Assembly: GCF_030403775.1 (NCBI RefSeq)
Contig: NZ_JAQMWQ010000031.1
Location: forward strand, 1 to 64,000
Direction: 5' to 3'
Source: Paenibacillus sp. BSR1-1
GTDB lineage: Bacteria; Bacillota; Bacilli; Bacillales; Cytobacillaceae
Length of the DNA: 64,000 bases
The position numbers and the translations under genes are program-made. Shown piece by piece: positions 48,474 through 58,201 of this stretch; positions within the stretch are counted from its first letter, which is position 1; each line of letters opens with the position of its first letter. Below the pieces are notes generated by a model. That model ran no database searches. It was not told where the DNA came from and was given only the letters and a program-made list of their open reading frames with translations.

Positions 48474-50255
48474 TTACACTACATAACGTTCTGCATCAAT
48501 TACTACATCTGCCACTTCGCGTTTTTTCGCAATCACGTTGATTGGCGTGTGGCGCGTAAACTTGCGAAGGGAAGTAAGCATCATGCGAAGTGTATCTCCC
48601 TGCTCAACCGCTACAAGGGTTTCTTTCGCATGCTGTTCGATTTCATTAAAGGCTTCTTGACAGAAGATTTGAGTGTAAAGAAGCTTTTGCTTATTCTTTT
48701 CTAAGCCATCCTTTGCAATCGCTTTTTCAGTACGTAAAACAACTGATTCCATAGCGTAAACTTGTGAAGTGATATCCGCAATATTAGAGAGGATTTCTTG
48801 CTCTGTTTCAAGCGCTTTGCCGAATTTTTGCGCAGCTAAGCCTGCTGCTAATAGGCCAATTTTCTTTGCGTTTTTCACCAGATATTTTTCCTGTGCAAGC
48901 GGCTCATCGCCTGGCTCTTCCGGCATTAACATCATTAATTCCTCTTGAAGCGCCATTGCTTTTTGGAATAATGGAAGCTCGCCTTTAAAGGCCTTTTTCA
49001 AGAAGGTGCCTGGCACCAATAGACGGTTGATTTCGTTTGTTCCTTCAAAGATACGGTTAATACGGGCGTCACGGTAGGCTCTTTCAATTGGATATTCCTG
49101 CATGAAGCCGTATCCTCCGTGAATTTGTACACCTTCATCTACCACGTAAGAAAGCACTTCACTAGCAAAGAATTTATTTACGGAACACTCAATTGCGTAT
49201 TCAGCGATAGAACCTGCAACCTTTTTAATGTCCTTCGCCTCTTCAGTCGAAAGCTGGCCTTGGTTGTTTTCATACAAACCGATTGTACGGTAAACGGAGC
49301 TTTCAGCCGCATAAATTTTAGAAGCCATAGTACCAAACTTTTCTTTAGTTAAATTAAATTGGGCAATTGGAGTTTTAAATTGCTTACGGCCATTTGCATA
49401 CTTTACGGTCATTTCAAATGCCTTTTTGGAACCGCCGACGCCGCCGACAGCTAACTTGTAACGCCCAATGTTTAAAATGTTAAAGGCAATAACATGGCCT
49501 TTACCATATTCACCAAGTAAATTTTCGACCGGGACCGCTACATCTTCTAAAATTAGGGTACGAGTAGAGGAAGCCTTAATACCCATTTTCTTTTCTTCAG
49601 CGCCTGTTGAAACGCCAGGGAAATCCCGTTCTACGATGAAGGCCGTGAAATGTTCACCGTCAATTTTTGCATAAACAACGAAAACATCTGCAAAACCAGC
49701 ATTGGTGATCCATTGCTTTTCACCGTTCAGGATATAGTGAGTGCCGGCAGCATTTAATTTAGCCGTTGTTCTAGCGCCTAATGCATCAGAACCTGATCCA
49801 GGCTCCGTCAATGCATAGGCTGCAATTTTTTCACCTGAAGCAAGGGCAGGTAAATATTTTTTCTTTTGCTCGTCATTACCGAATAACACGATTGGCAGGG
49901 AACCGATTCCCACGTGCGCACCATAAGAAAGGGAGAAGCCGCCTGCGCCTGACATTTTTTCGGTAATAACTGATGAAGTAATTTTATCTAAACCTAAGCC
50001 TTCAAACTCCTCTGGAACGTCTACCGCTAAAAGGCCAAGATCGCCCATTTTCTTTAATAACTTAACGGTACGATCAAATTCATGGTTTTCTAAATGCTCG
50101 ATTTGCGGCGCCACTTCTTTTTCAACAAAGTCTGCAGCAGTCTGCCCAATCATTAAATGCTCTTCTGTAAAATCTTCCGGTGTAAAAATATCCTCATATG
50201 ATAGATCTTCAATTAAAAAGCTTCCGCCTTTTACGATTTTTTTAGTTTCAGTCAT
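48474..50255 (-). CDS. fadE: Acyl-CoA dehydrogenase FadE
   Basis: The 593-residue long-type acyl-CoA dehydrogenase (B. subtilis YusJ/FadE, about 594 aa) catalyses the first, FAD-dependent step of beta-oxidation. Motifs are YALTEPGSGSDALGARTTA, ITNAGFADVFVVYAKI, and the C-terminal RIFEGTNEINRLLVPG, where the acid base resides. A helical extension beyond about residue 430 is typical of this class. AGGAGGA lies 6 bases before the ATG. It is third in fadN-fadA-fadE. Confidence 0.95.
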   Translation of the reverse strand: MTETKKIVKGGSFLIEDLSYEDIFTPEDFTEEHLMIGQTAADFVEKEVAPQIEHLENHEFDRTVKLLKKMGDLGLLAVDVPEEFEGLGLDKITSSVITEKMSGAGGFSLSYGAHVGIGSLPIVLFGNDEQKKKYLPALASGEKIAAYALTEPGSGSDALGARTTAKLNAAGTHYILNGEKQWITNAGFADVFVVYAKIDGEHFTAFIVERDFPGVSTGAEEKKMGIKASSTRTLILEDVAVPVENLLGEYGKGHVIAFNILNIGRYKLAVGGVGGSKKAFEMTVKYANGRKQFKTPIAQFNLTKEKFGTMASKIYAAESSVYRTIGLYENNQGQLSTEEAKDIKKVAGSIAEYAIECSVNKFFASEVLSYVVDEGVQIHGGYGFMQEYPIERAYRDARINRIFEGTNEINRLLVPGTFLKKAFKGELPLFQKAMALQEELMMLMPEEPGDEPLAQEKYLVKNAKKIGLLAAGLAAQKFGKALETEQEILSNIADITSQVYAMESVVLRTEKAIAKDGLEKNKQKLLYTQIFCQEAFNEIEQHAKETLVAVEQGDTLRMMLTSLRKFTRHTPINVIAKKREVADVVIDAERYVV

Positions 50256-50315
50256 TAATATTCCTCCTAAATAATTTTTAGAGGGGGCAATAATCGGGAA
50301 CCCCCCATGACAGGA

Positions 50316-51491
50316 TTACAATAATTCAAATACTCCGGCAGCACCCATTCCGCCGCCGATACACATGGTTACAACACCAAATTGTTCGTTGCGGCGCTTT
50401 AATTCATGAATAAGGCTCAATGTTAACTTCGCACCTGTACAGCCTAGCGGATGTCCTAGGGCAATTGCCCCGCCATTCACGTTTACTTTTTCTTCATTAA
50501 GTCCAAGCTCGCGGATTACTTGAAGAGATTGCGAAGCAAAGGCTTCGTTCAATTCGAATAGATTAATATCTGATATCTCTAAACCTGCTAACTTTAGGGC
50601 TTTAGGGATCGCTACTACAGGTCCGACACCCATAATTTCCGGCGGAACACCACCGACAGCGAACGAACGGAATTTTGCTAATGGCTTAAGACCAAGCGCT
50701 TCTGCTTTTTCACGGTCCATTACCATAACAGCCGCTGCCCCGTCACTTGTTTGTGAGGCATTGCCAGCTGTAACAGAACCTGTAACAGAGAAGGCCGGGC
50801 GCAGCTTAGCAAGTGTTTCTAAATTCGTATCTGGACGAACACCCTCGTCTTGTGAAAATTGGATTGTTTTTTCTACCAGCTTATTGTCTTTTCCCACTGT
50901 GCGAATAGTGACATCCACTGGTACGATTTCATCAACGAATTTTCCTTCAGCAATGGCTTTGGCTGCACGCTGATGACTCCTAACCGCAAAGGCGTCTTGA
51001 TCCTCGCGTGTAATTCCATACTTTTGTGCTACCTGTTCAGCCGTATGACCCATTCCCATATAGTACTGTGGAGCTGTTTCGGCTAGTTTGATATTTGGCC
51101 TGACAACATGACCCGTCATTGGAATCATACTCATCGATTCCGCTCCGCCAGCGATGGCTGTATCAGTATGGCCAAGCATGATTCCCTGTGCTGCATAGGC
51201 AATCGCCTGTAATCCTGAAGAACAGAAACGATTGACTGTAATAGCAGGAACCGTGTAAGGAAGTCCTGCCAAAGCCCCGATATTCCGGGCCATGTTATTT
51301 CCTTGCTCTGCCTCAGGCATCGCACAGCCAATGATTAAATCATCTATATTGCCTTCATAATTTCCGGCACGCTTTAAGGTTTCTTTTACAACTAACGCTC
51401 CCAAATCATCAGGACGAACTTGGGCAAGCGTTCCTTTCTTCGACTTGCCGACAGGTGTCCTTGCTCCGGCAACGATTACCGCTTCTCTCAT
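50316..51491 (-). CDS. fadA: Acetyl-CoA acyltransferase (3-ketoacyl-CoA thiolase) FadA
   Basis: The 391-residue thiolase has the nucleophile cysteine in NRFCSSGLQAIAYAAQGI, the histidine in NVNGGAIALGHPLGCTGAK, and the second cysteine in VVTMCIGGGMGAAGVF. It performs the final thiolytic step of beta-oxidation. ATG 51491 is chosen because GAGAGGG lies 7 bases before it. It follows fadN by 33 bases and precedes fadE by 60 bases. Confidence 0.96.
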   Translation of the reverse strand: MREAVIVAGARTPVGKSKKGTLAQVRPDDLGALVVKETLKRAGNYEGNIDDLIIGCAMPEAEQGNNMARNIGALAGLPYTVPAITVNRFCSSGLQAIAYAAQGIMLGHTDTAIAGGAESMSMIPMTGHVVRPNIKLAETAPQYYMGMGHTAEQVAQKYGITREDQDAFAVRSHQRAAKAIAEGKFVDEIVPVDVTIRTVGKDNKLVEKTIQFSQDEGVRPDTNLETLAKLRPAFSVTGSVTAGNASQTSDGAAAVMVMDREKAEALGLKPLAKFRSFAVGGVPPEIMGVGPVVAIPKALKLAGLEISDINLFELNEAFASQSLQVIRELGLNEEKVNVNGGAIALGHPLGCTGAKLTLSLIHELKRRNEQFGVVTMCIGGGMGAAGVFELL

Positions 51492-51524
51492 GAATGTTCC
51501 CTCTCTTTCTCTCAATCTATTAGT

Positions 51525-53912
51525 TTAGTTGCGTAATGGTTTTCCCTTCACAAGCATATGCTGCATACGCTGTTGTGTTTTTGGTTCTCTGATTAAGCTT
51601 AAGAATGCTTCTCTTTCTAAATCTAATAGATATTGTTCATCGACTTCTGTTCCGAATGGCACTTTGCCACCGGCAATGACATAAGCAATCTTCTTGGCAA
51701 TTTTCATATCATGCTCGGAAATAAAGCCGGATAAACGCATGGCTTCAGCACCAAGCAGAAGTGTCGCATAACCGGTTTCACCGACGACTGGAACCTTGCG
51801 GCGCACTCTTGGCTTATAGCCTTTTTCATGTAATGCCAGTACGGCTTGTTTTGCATCATATAGCAGATGGTCACCATTAATGCTGATTCCATCCGCAAAG
51901 TTTAAGAAATTATTCTCGCGTGCTTCTTCTGCGGAAGTAGATACTTTCGCGGTCGCAATGCTTTCAAATACTTTATTGGCCACGTTTTGCAGGTCGAATT
52001 GTACGCCATTTGGCAGGCTTTCTAAGTGCTTAATATAAAGCTCCTTGTTACCGCCTCCGCCAGGAAGCAAACCTACTCCAACCTCAACAAGTCCCATATA
52101 CGTTTCAGATGATGCTTGAATGTGGGCTGCAGGCAGGCAAACCTCTGCTCCGCCGCCAAGCGTCATGCCAAATGGTGCCGCAACCACCGGCTTAGAGCTG
52201 TATTTTACTTTTAAAAGTGCGTTATGAAGATGTCGCACGACCATATCCAGCTCCGGAATATTGTCATCCTGGGCTTCCATCAGCATCATTGCCAAGTTGG
52301 CGCCGACACAGAAGTTCTTTCCTTGGTTCCCGATGACAAGACCCTTATAATTTTTCTCCACTTCGTCGATTGCGAAGTTAATCATTTGTACGATATCAAG
52401 TCCGATCGCGTTATTTGGTGAGTGGAATTCTAATAAAGCAACACCGTCACCGATATCAATCAAGCTTGCACCGCCATTCTTTTTGATTACACCTTTTTGT
52501 TTCTTAATTTTCTTAAGGTCGATCGCCTTTGGATTGAACTCCACTGGCTGGTATTCACCCTTATGATAGAAGTAAAGCTCGCCGTTTTCTTCCTTATAGA
52601 AAGAGGTATGACCCTTTTCAAGCATTTCGGTAACCCATTCTGGAACTTCAATGCCTTCTTCTTTCATCTTTTGCACAGATTTTTCGACACCGATGGCATC
52701 CCAGTTTTCAAAAGGACCCTTTTCCCAGCCGAAGCCCCATTTCATTGCACGGTCGATGGCTACGATATCATCGGCGATTTCCCCTAAGAGCTGTGCTGAG
52801 TATATTAATGAATGTTTTGTTGTATTCCATAAAAATTGGCCGGCACGATCATTGGCGTAAACAAGCGCTTTCAATTTATTCCCTGTGCCTTTTTCCTGCT
52901 TTGCAAGCTCTACTGAAGGTGTAGCAAGCTTTTTGCGTGGACCGTACTCCAGTGTATTTGGATCCAATTCTAAGATTTCTTTTCCTTTTTTCAAAAAGAA
53001 TCCTTGTCCGGATTTGCTTCCAAGCCAGCCTTTTTCAACCATCGCTTTCATAAAAGCAGGGACTTCAAAAACTTCCTTTTCTTCTCCCTGGACACTATCG
53101 TAGACATTGTTTGCCACATGATAGAAGGTATCTAGTCCGACTACATCAAGGGTGCGGAAGGTAGCACTTTTCGCACGTCCAATTAATGGTCCAGTGATAG
53201 AATCGATTTCTCCGACACTATAGCCGCCATTTAACATTTCTCTAACTGTAATAAGGAGGCCGTACGTACCGATGCGGTTGCCGATAAAGTTAGGCGTATC
53301 TTTGGCCACAACTACACCTTTTCCTAAAACATCCTCACCAAATGTTTTCATGAAAGAGAGGACTTCTGGGTCCGTGTATTGCGTTGGGATCATTTCTAAC
53401 AATTTTAGATAACGCGGCGGGTTAAAGAAGTGTGTTCCAAGGAAGTTTTTCTTAAAATCGTCGGAACGTCCTTCAACCATCGCTTCCACTGAAATACCGG
53501 AAGTGTTTGAGCTTACGATACTGCCAGGTTTACGGAATTTGTCAACTTGCTCAAAAACTTGTTTTTTCACATTTAGGTTTTCAACAACCACTTCGATTAC
53601 CCAGTCAACGTCTTTCAATTTGACTAAATCGTCTTCAAGGTTACCTGCTTCAATAAGAGCAAGATTCTTTTTAGCTGTCAGCGGTGCAGGTTTTTGCTTC
53701 AATAATTTTTGAATATTTGCAGCAGCGATACGATTACGTACCTGCTGGTCAGCTAAAGTTAATCCTTTTGCTTCTTCTTCTTTTGTAAGTTCACGCGGGA
53801 CAATATCCAATAATAGGGTTGGTATTCCGATATTTGCAAGATGTGCCGCAATTCCTGATCCCATTACTCCAGATCCTAAGACGGCTGCTTTTTTAATAAG
53901 TTGGTTCAACAT
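51525..53912 (-). CDS. fadN: 3-hydroxyacyl-CoA dehydrogenase/enoyl-CoA hydratase FadN
   Basis: The 795-residue bifunctional enzyme catalyses two middle steps of beta-oxidation. The N-terminal NAD domain has AAVLGSGVMGSGIAAHLANI, and the dehydrogenase block GTHFFNPPRYLKLLE follows. A C-terminal crotonase domain has VIGNQGKNFCVGANLAM and FGMTLGGGAEVCLPA. The domain order is reversed from E. coli FadB, as in B. subtilis FadN (789 aa). ATG 53912 is chosen because AAGGGGGAG lies just before it. A FadR operator lies 21 bases upstream. Confidence 0.96.
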   Translation of the reverse strand: MLNQLIKKAAVLGSGVMGSGIAAHLANIGIPTLLLDIVPRELTKEEEAKGLTLADQQVRNRIAAANIQKLLKQKPAPLTAKKNLALIEAGNLEDDLVKLKDVDWVIEVVVENLNVKKQVFEQVDKFRKPGSIVSSNTSGISVEAMVEGRSDDFKKNFLGTHFFNPPRYLKLLEMIPTQYTDPEVLSFMKTFGEDVLGKGVVVAKDTPNFIGNRIGTYGLLITVREMLNGGYSVGEIDSITGPLIGRAKSATFRTLDVVGLDTFYHVANNVYDSVQGEEKEVFEVPAFMKAMVEKGWLGSKSGQGFFLKKGKEILELDPNTLEYGPRKKLATPSVELAKQEKGTGNKLKALVYANDRAGQFLWNTTKHSLIYSAQLLGEIADDIVAIDRAMKWGFGWEKGPFENWDAIGVEKSVQKMKEEGIEVPEWVTEMLEKGHTSFYKEENGELYFYHKGEYQPVEFNPKAIDLKKIKKQKGVIKKNGGASLIDIGDGVALLEFHSPNNAIGLDIVQMINFAIDEVEKNYKGLVIGNQGKNFCVGANLAMMLMEAQDDNIPELDMVVRHLHNALLKVKYSSKPVVAAPFGMTLGGGAEVCLPAAHIQASSETYMGLVEVGVGLLPGGGGNKELYIKHLESLPNGVQFDLQNVANKVFESIATAKVSTSAEEARENNFLNFADGISINGDHLLYDAKQAVLALHEKGYKPRVRRKVPVVGETGYATLLLGAEAMRLSGFISEHDMKIAKKIAYVIAGGKVPFGTEVDEQYLLDLEREAFLSLIREPKTQQRMQHMLVKGKPLRN

Positions 53913-53932
53913 TGTCTCCCCCTTCATTATTT

Positions 53933-53950
53933 TGAATGAATACTCATTCA
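53933..53950. promoter_or_regulatory. FadR (YsiA) operator upstream of fadN
   Basis: TGAATGAATACTCATTCA is a perfect match to the Bacillus FadR consensus TGAATGAMTANTCATTCA as I recall it. It would block the fadNAE operon until long-chain acyl-CoA releases the repressor. A second half-site (TGAATGAG) lies near 53977. Confidence 0.9.
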
Positions 53951-54128
53951 TTTTTTTGTTAAAAAAAATCCACATTTGAATGAGTTCTGTTATTATTTAA
54001 TATAAAAGATTTTGAAAATTTGTGCAATCCATAAGCGTGGAAAATTTAATTTTTTTTGAAAAATAAATTTTTTCTTGACTTTTGATAAATTTTTTTTTGC
54101 AGGGAAATCTATTTTTGAGGTGATTTCC

Positions 54129-54260
54129 ATGGCAAAAATGAAGAAAAATCCTTCCAAAGCAGGTGTCAGTGCGGCCAGTGTAAAAGGCAATAGCGGACCA
54201 GGCAATGAGGATCCAGGCTTCAACAAAACCAACAGCCAGAATAACCAATATAAGCGTTAA
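54129..54260 (+). CDS. yuzL: YuzL-like 43-residue small protein
   Basis: The very small basic protein (KKNPSKAGVSAASVKGNSGP, then an Asn/Gln-rich end) matches B. subtilis YuzL, which neighbours fadN. ATG 54129 is chosen because GAGGTGA lies 5 bases before it. A 54075 start lacks a site. Function is unknown; the composition resembles small spore proteins. It diverges from fadN and ends in a strong terminator. Confidence 0.78.
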   Translation: MAKMKKNPSKAGVSAASVKGNSGPGNEDPGFNKTNSQNNQYKR

Positions 54261-54262
54261 AA

Positions 54263-54291
54263 AAAACAGGCTGAGCCACTCAGCCTGTTTT
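54263..54291. terminator. Terminator of yuzL and of the iron operon
   Basis: AAAACAGGCTGAG and CTCAGCCTGTTTT form a 13-bp perfect stem with T-runs on both strands, between converging genes. Confidence 0.9.
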
Positions 54292-54541
54292 ATTTCTTTG
54301 CAGAATTCCGGTGCTTTTCATTCATTTGTTTAATCTCATTAATAATTTTCTTCATTTCTTCCTTCGCTTCTGGATACAATTCATTCCAATGCTTAGCTAA
54401 AGCTGGCATCGATTTGGCGATATGAGTGTATAGCGCCCAAGCCTTCACCTTTTCTTTCGTTTATTCAGCCGCTTCCCCTACTAATAATTCACTATATTTC
54501 TCAAGCAAGGCTTCGAATTGTTGAACAAATACTTTCTCCAT
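54290..54541 (-). pseudogene. yusU: YusU-like DUF2573 gene with an in-frame stop codon
   Basis: The reading frame starts at ATG 54541 (GGAAGGTG lies 5 bases upstream) and reads MEKVFVQQFEALLEKYSELL up to GEAAE. It then hits TAA at 54461-54463 (codon 27). The same frame continues TKEKVKAWALYTHIAKSMP, KHWNELYP and KKIINEIKQMNEKH, to the normal stop at 54290 (83 codons). The continuous family-like text on both sides shows a nonsense mutation or a sequence error. It follows yusV-type genes in B. subtilis too. Function is unknown. Confidence 0.75.
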
Positions 54542-55268
54542 CCTGACACCTTCCATCTTTAGTGATATTCGTACAAGGGCATGTTTTGCAGCGTTTACCA
54601 GCGGATAATTGATAAGAGAAACAACAGGTTTTCCTCATTCTAACATCTTCGATCTTTTCGGTGTAGTATTTTTGCAGGGGATTTCCTTTATAGCGTCCAA
54701 ACAGAGCGCCCTCTGCTTCAATAAGTAAATAATGGAAATCGCTTTGCATATTACTATTTTCACTATCCTTTAGCTCTGATTCGTAAAGCCAGAATATGTA
54801 AACAGCAATATTTTCCCACAAGATTAACTTAGAAATCCCAAAAGTTTTTTCTAATTTATCGATAATCGGGAAAATATTTTTGGCAAATAGCTCGTTTATT
54901 ATGTCTTTTCGCCAATCCGCGCGGGCATTCCCATTCCATTTCAGTTCCTTTTCATCCTTTAATAAAAAAGAAGGAAGCCAATCCTTTCCCTTTTCAGGCG
55001 ACTCCATTTCAATATTACTCAGAGAGACATCGATTTTTTTATTCCAGACTGACATCGCATACAGGGAGATGACTGCCACAAATGCATACCTTTTAATAAA
55101 AATGGAGGCTGCTGCCTTTTCATTCGGTGCACCGATAGAATCGGCTAAGTTAGCAATAAATAGCTTTAAAAACTTATCATTCAATAAATCAGCGACATGA
55201 AATGAATTTTTCAAATTAGCTGCCAGTCTATATTTTTGGAGACGGGTGTCTGTCAGAAGTTTAGCCAT
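54501..55268 (-). CDS. FhuF-like siderophore-iron reductase
   Basis: The 255-residue protein carries the FhuF-type [2Fe-2S] cysteine signature near its end: CC, 10 residues, CxxC (KTCCFSYQLSAGKRCKTCPC). The N-terminal part contains the conserved helix KRYAFVAVISLYAMSVW. Family role: reduction of ferric siderophores in the cytoplasm to release iron. Its ATG overlaps the ATPase stop by 8 bases. Its own 3' end overlaps the yusU start by 41 bases in another frame, an unusually long overlap. Confidence 0.85.
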   Translation of the reverse strand: MAKLLTDTRLQKYRLAANLKNSFHVADLLNDKFLKLFIANLADSIGAPNEKAAASIFIKRYAFVAVISLYAMSVWNKKIDVSLSNIEMESPEKGKDWLPSFLLKDEKELKWNGNARADWRKDIINELFAKNIFPIIDKLEKTFGISKLILWENIAVYIFWLYESELKDSENSNMQSDFHYLLIEAEGALFGRYKGNPLQKYYTEKIEDVRMRKTCCFSYQLSAGKRCKTCPCTNITKDGRCQDGESICSTIRSLA

Positions 55269-56082
55269 TGATTGCTACCGCCTTCTCTAGAATACATCTT
55301 CCCTTCCCATAAGGTATGCAAAGAGGTGTCCCGAATAAGGGATCTGTCGTTACCTCACAATCCATATCAAAAACATTTTTTACAAGGCTGCAATTGATGA
55401 CATGCTCTGGTTTTCCTTGAGCGTAAACTTTTTGATCTTTTATTGCCACAATGTTATGGGCATATCGGCAAGCGAGGTTGAGATCGTGCAGGACCATAAC
55501 GACGGTCCGGTTCTTCATTTCGTTTAATTCAAACAGCAAATCAAGAATTTCGATTTGATGGGTCATATCTAAGTAGGTCGTTGGCTCATCCAATAAAATA
55601 ATGTCGGTATCCTGTGCCAAAGTCATGGCAATCCAGGCACGTTGCCTTTGCCCGCCGGAAAGAGAGTCAACCGGTCTTTCTTTTAGATGCTCTAACCTAG
55701 TTGCATTCAGGGAATCGTTCACTTTTTTCTCATCCTCTTCGGACCATTGCTTTAACCAGGTTTGATGCGGATAACGTCCCTGCTTGACGAGCTGAAGGAC
55801 CGTTAAGCCTTCAGGGGCTGTAGGTGACTGCGGCAAAATGGCCATTTTTTTCGCAATGTCTTTTGTGGAAAGCTTGGCAATCGCCTTCCCTTCCAACAAT
55901 ACTGATCCTGACTTTGGCTTCAGCAACCGGGCGATTGAACGAAGCAGCGTTGATTTCCCGCAGCCGTTTGCTCCGATAAAAACGGTTATTTCACCCTTTG
56001 GAATTTGCAGATTCAGCTCATTAATAATCAGCGTCTCCCCATATGAAAGTGATAATTCTTTCGTTTCAATCGCATTCATCAT
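55261..56082 (-). CDS. yusV: Siderophore-iron ABC transporter ATPase (YusV/FecE type)
   Basis: The 273-residue ATPase has Walker A in VFIGANGCGKSTLLRS, the signature DSLSGGQRQRAWIAM, Walker B IILLDEPTTYLDM, and the H-loop VVMVLHDLN. It fits the FepC/FhuC class of ferric-siderophore importers and matches YusV (275 aa), a shared ATPase for several uptake systems in B. subtilis. ATG 56082 is chosen because AAAGGAG lies 9 bases before it. It lies 28 bases after the second permease gene. Confidence 0.9.
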   Translation of the reverse strand: MMNAIETKELSLSYGETLIINELNLQIPKGEITVFIGANGCGKSTLLRSIARLLKPKSGSVLLEGKAIAKLSTKDIAKKMAILPQSPTAPEGLTVLQLVKQGRYPHQTWLKQWSEEDEKKVNDSLNATRLEHLKERPVDSLSGGQRQRAWIAMTLAQDTDIILLDEPTTYLDMTHQIEILDLLFELNEMKNRTVVMVLHDLNLACRYAHNIVAIKDQKVYAQGKPEHVINCSLVKNVFDMDCEVTTDPLFGTPLCIPYGKGRCILEKAVAING

Positions 56083-56110
56083 CTCTGACAGCTCCTTTAC
56101 TTGTCTAACT

Positions 56111-57166
56111 TTAGGCATTTCTTGTTTTAAATAGTAAGTAGATAAAATAAGGTGCACCTATTCCGGCGGTGAAAACGCCAGCCGGTACCTCTAATGGTGA
56201 AAACATGGTCCGCCCGATTAAATCAGCAAACATAACCAGAATTCCTCCTAGCAGTGCCGAGGTTGGAAGCAGAGCCCCAAAGGAGGAACCAACTAATCTT
56301 CTTGCCATATGGGGCGCCATCAGACCGACAAAACCGATGCCGCCAGCAAAAGCCACCGAACTTCCAATTAAGGCAGTGCTGATCATCAGGAGTAAAAATC
56401 GCTGTTTTTGGACCTTGCCGCCCAAACCGGTTGCGACCTCGTCCCCCAGTTCTTGGAGATTGATCGTCCTTGCGGCTGCAAAGGCTATGGTAAGGAAGAC
56501 TACCGTCCAAGGTACAAGTGTAGCAACGTTTTTCCAATTAGAGCCGTAAACCGTTCCAGTAATCCAAATGTTTGCCTGGCTTGCCTGATAAATCGGCCCC
56601 ATTACCATCGTTAAGGTCGTTAACGCTTGTGTTAACGTGGAGATACCAATTCCAATCAATACTAGTCTGATAGGGGAAACCCCATTTTTCCAAGCTAGCA
56701 AATAAACCAAAAAGGCAACAGCGCCAGCTCCAATAAAGGCGGCTAAGGGCAGCCAGGCAATACTGACGGTAAGGGAATGATTTTTATCGCTAAAAAGTGC
56801 GAGGAAACTTACAACGGCAAATGCTGCCCCGCCAGTAATCCCGAGCACATCCGGGGAAGCGAGCGGATTGCGGATCATCCCTTGTAAAATGCCTCCGGCT
56901 ACCGCTAATGAGATGCCTACCATTAGCGCAATAATAATCCTTGGCAGGCGGAAGGATTGTATAACGAGTGTTTCCATTTCTGGACCTGCACCGAATAAAA
57001 CCTTTACAACGGTAAGCGGGTTAATTTTCATTTCCCCAGCACCGGTGCTGAAAATAAAGACAGCAGCTGTAATGATGAAAAGAACAAGAAAAATGATAAT
57101 TGCTTTTCGATCCAGTAAAAATGAGATTCGATTTTTAAATAAGCGTAAGTTTTTATATTTACTCAT
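56111..57166 (-). CDS. FecCD-family siderophore permease (YfhA-like)
   Basis: The 351-residue permease has about nine membrane segments and the typical FecCD blocks: SFRLPRIIIALMVGISLAVA, MIRNPLASPDVLGITGGA and GFVGLMAPHMARRLVG. The last includes the ATPase-coupling region. It resembles B. subtilis YfhA, part of a hydroxamate (schizokinen/arthrobactin) importer. Its ATG overlaps the previous permease stop by 4 bases (ATGA), so the two are translated together. Confidence 0.88.
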   Translation of the reverse strand: MSKYKNLRLFKNRISFLLDRKAIIIFLVLFIITAAVFIFSTGAGEMKINPLTVVKVLFGAGPEMETLVIQSFRLPRIIIALMVGISLAVAGGILQGMIRNPLASPDVLGITGGAAFAVVSFLALFSDKNHSLTVSIAWLPLAAFIGAGAVAFLVYLLAWKNGVSPIRLVLIGIGISTLTQALTTLTMVMGPIYQASQANIWITGTVYGSNWKNVATLVPWTVVFLTIAFAAARTINLQELGDEVATGLGGKVQKQRFLLLMISTALIGSSVAFAGGIGFVGLMAPHMARRLVGSSFGALLPTSALLGGILVMFADLIGRTMFSPLEVPAGVFTAGIGAPYFIYLLFKTRNA

Positions 57167-58167
57167 TTTGCATTGAACCCCCTTCTTGCGATGTAAATGA
57201 AGAATGGAGTTCCAATAATGGCCGTCATGACTCCGACAGGAACTTCGGACGGTATTAAAATATATCGTGCAGCAATATCCGCTGCCAGCAATAAAATTGA
57301 GCCTAACATCCCGGCAAATGGGATCACCCAGCGATGGTCAATGCCGATAATCGATCTGGTAATATGGGGAACCACAATCCCGACAAAGCCAATTGGTCCT
57401 GCCACAGCAACGGATCCGCCCGCTAATAAAATAACCAAGATACCGATTGCAATTTTTACAAAGCCGGTATTTAATCCGAGTCCCTTCGCAACATCTTCCC
57501 CCATAGCGAGGATATTCATTTTTCCGGCAATAAAGAGGGAGCCAAGCCAGCCAATTCCAATGTATGGCAGCACGGAAGCCAGTGTTTCCAATTTTCTGCC
57601 TGAGACTGAGCCAGCCAGCCAAAACAGCACCTGATCAAGCATGGCTTCATCCAAAACTAGAATTCCTTGTGTAAAGGAAGAGAACATAGCTGATATCGCA
57701 GCCCCTGCCAATGTCAGCTTCATCGGTGTTAAACCTTCCCGGCCAAAGGAGCCTATCGCATATACACTAATCGCTGCAATGGCTGCTCCCAAAAAAGCCA
57801 GACCGCTGAAAGCTGTCAGACTGTTAACGGAAAATAAGGTCATGCCGACAACTACTGCAAAACCGGCTCCGGCATTAATGCCAAAAATTCCAGGTGACGC
57901 CAAGGGATTTTTCGTTAATGTTTGCATGAGGACGCCTGCAATCGCAAGGCTTGCTCCGACTGCGGATGCGATTAATGCACGTGGAAGTCTGACAGTCCGA
58001 ATAATAATATGTTCGTTGGACCCATTGTAATGGGTAAAGGAGTCAACCGCGGTACGCCAGCTTGTATCGGTATAGCCATATACGATGCTGGCACAGATGA
58101 ATCCAAGCATCAGGAAGATGACGAACAATAATCCAATCCATTTTGAAAAAGTACTTTTTAACAGCAT
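57163..58167 (-). CDS. FecCD-family siderophore permease (YfiZ-like)
   Basis: The 334-residue permease is the partner of the next gene. It has an N-terminal anchor (FVIFLMLGFICASIVYGY), RTVRLPRALIASAVGASLAI, LTKNPLASPGIFGINAGAGF and IGFVGIVVPHITRSIIG. It is closest in character to B. subtilis YfiZ. AGAAAGG lies 9 bases before the ATG. It is the first gene of the iron operon, transcribed away from the binding-protein gene under Fur-box control. Confidence 0.88.
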   Translation of the reverse strand: MLLKSTFSKWIGLLFVIFLMLGFICASIVYGYTDTSWRTAVDSFTHYNGSNEHIIIRTVRLPRALIASAVGASLAIAGVLMQTLTKNPLASPGIFGINAGAGFAVVVGMTLFSVNSLTAFSGLAFLGAAIAAISVYAIGSFGREGLTPMKLTLAGAAISAMFSSFTQGILVLDEAMLDQVLFWLAGSVSGRKLETLASVLPYIGIGWLGSLFIAGKMNILAMGEDVAKGLGLNTGFVKIAIGILVILLAGGSVAVAGPIGFVGIVVPHITRSIIGIDHRWVIPFAGMLGSILLLAADIAARYILIPSEVPVGVMTAIIGTPFFIYIARRGFNAK

Positions 58168-58201
58168 TTCGGATAAACCTTTCTATTAGGTTATTAATTT
58201 T

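Noticed and set aside
53951..54128. Two overlapping minus-strand open frames of 79-83 codons near fadN
   Set aside because: They lie antisense to yuzL and in an A/T-run region, without ribosome sites.
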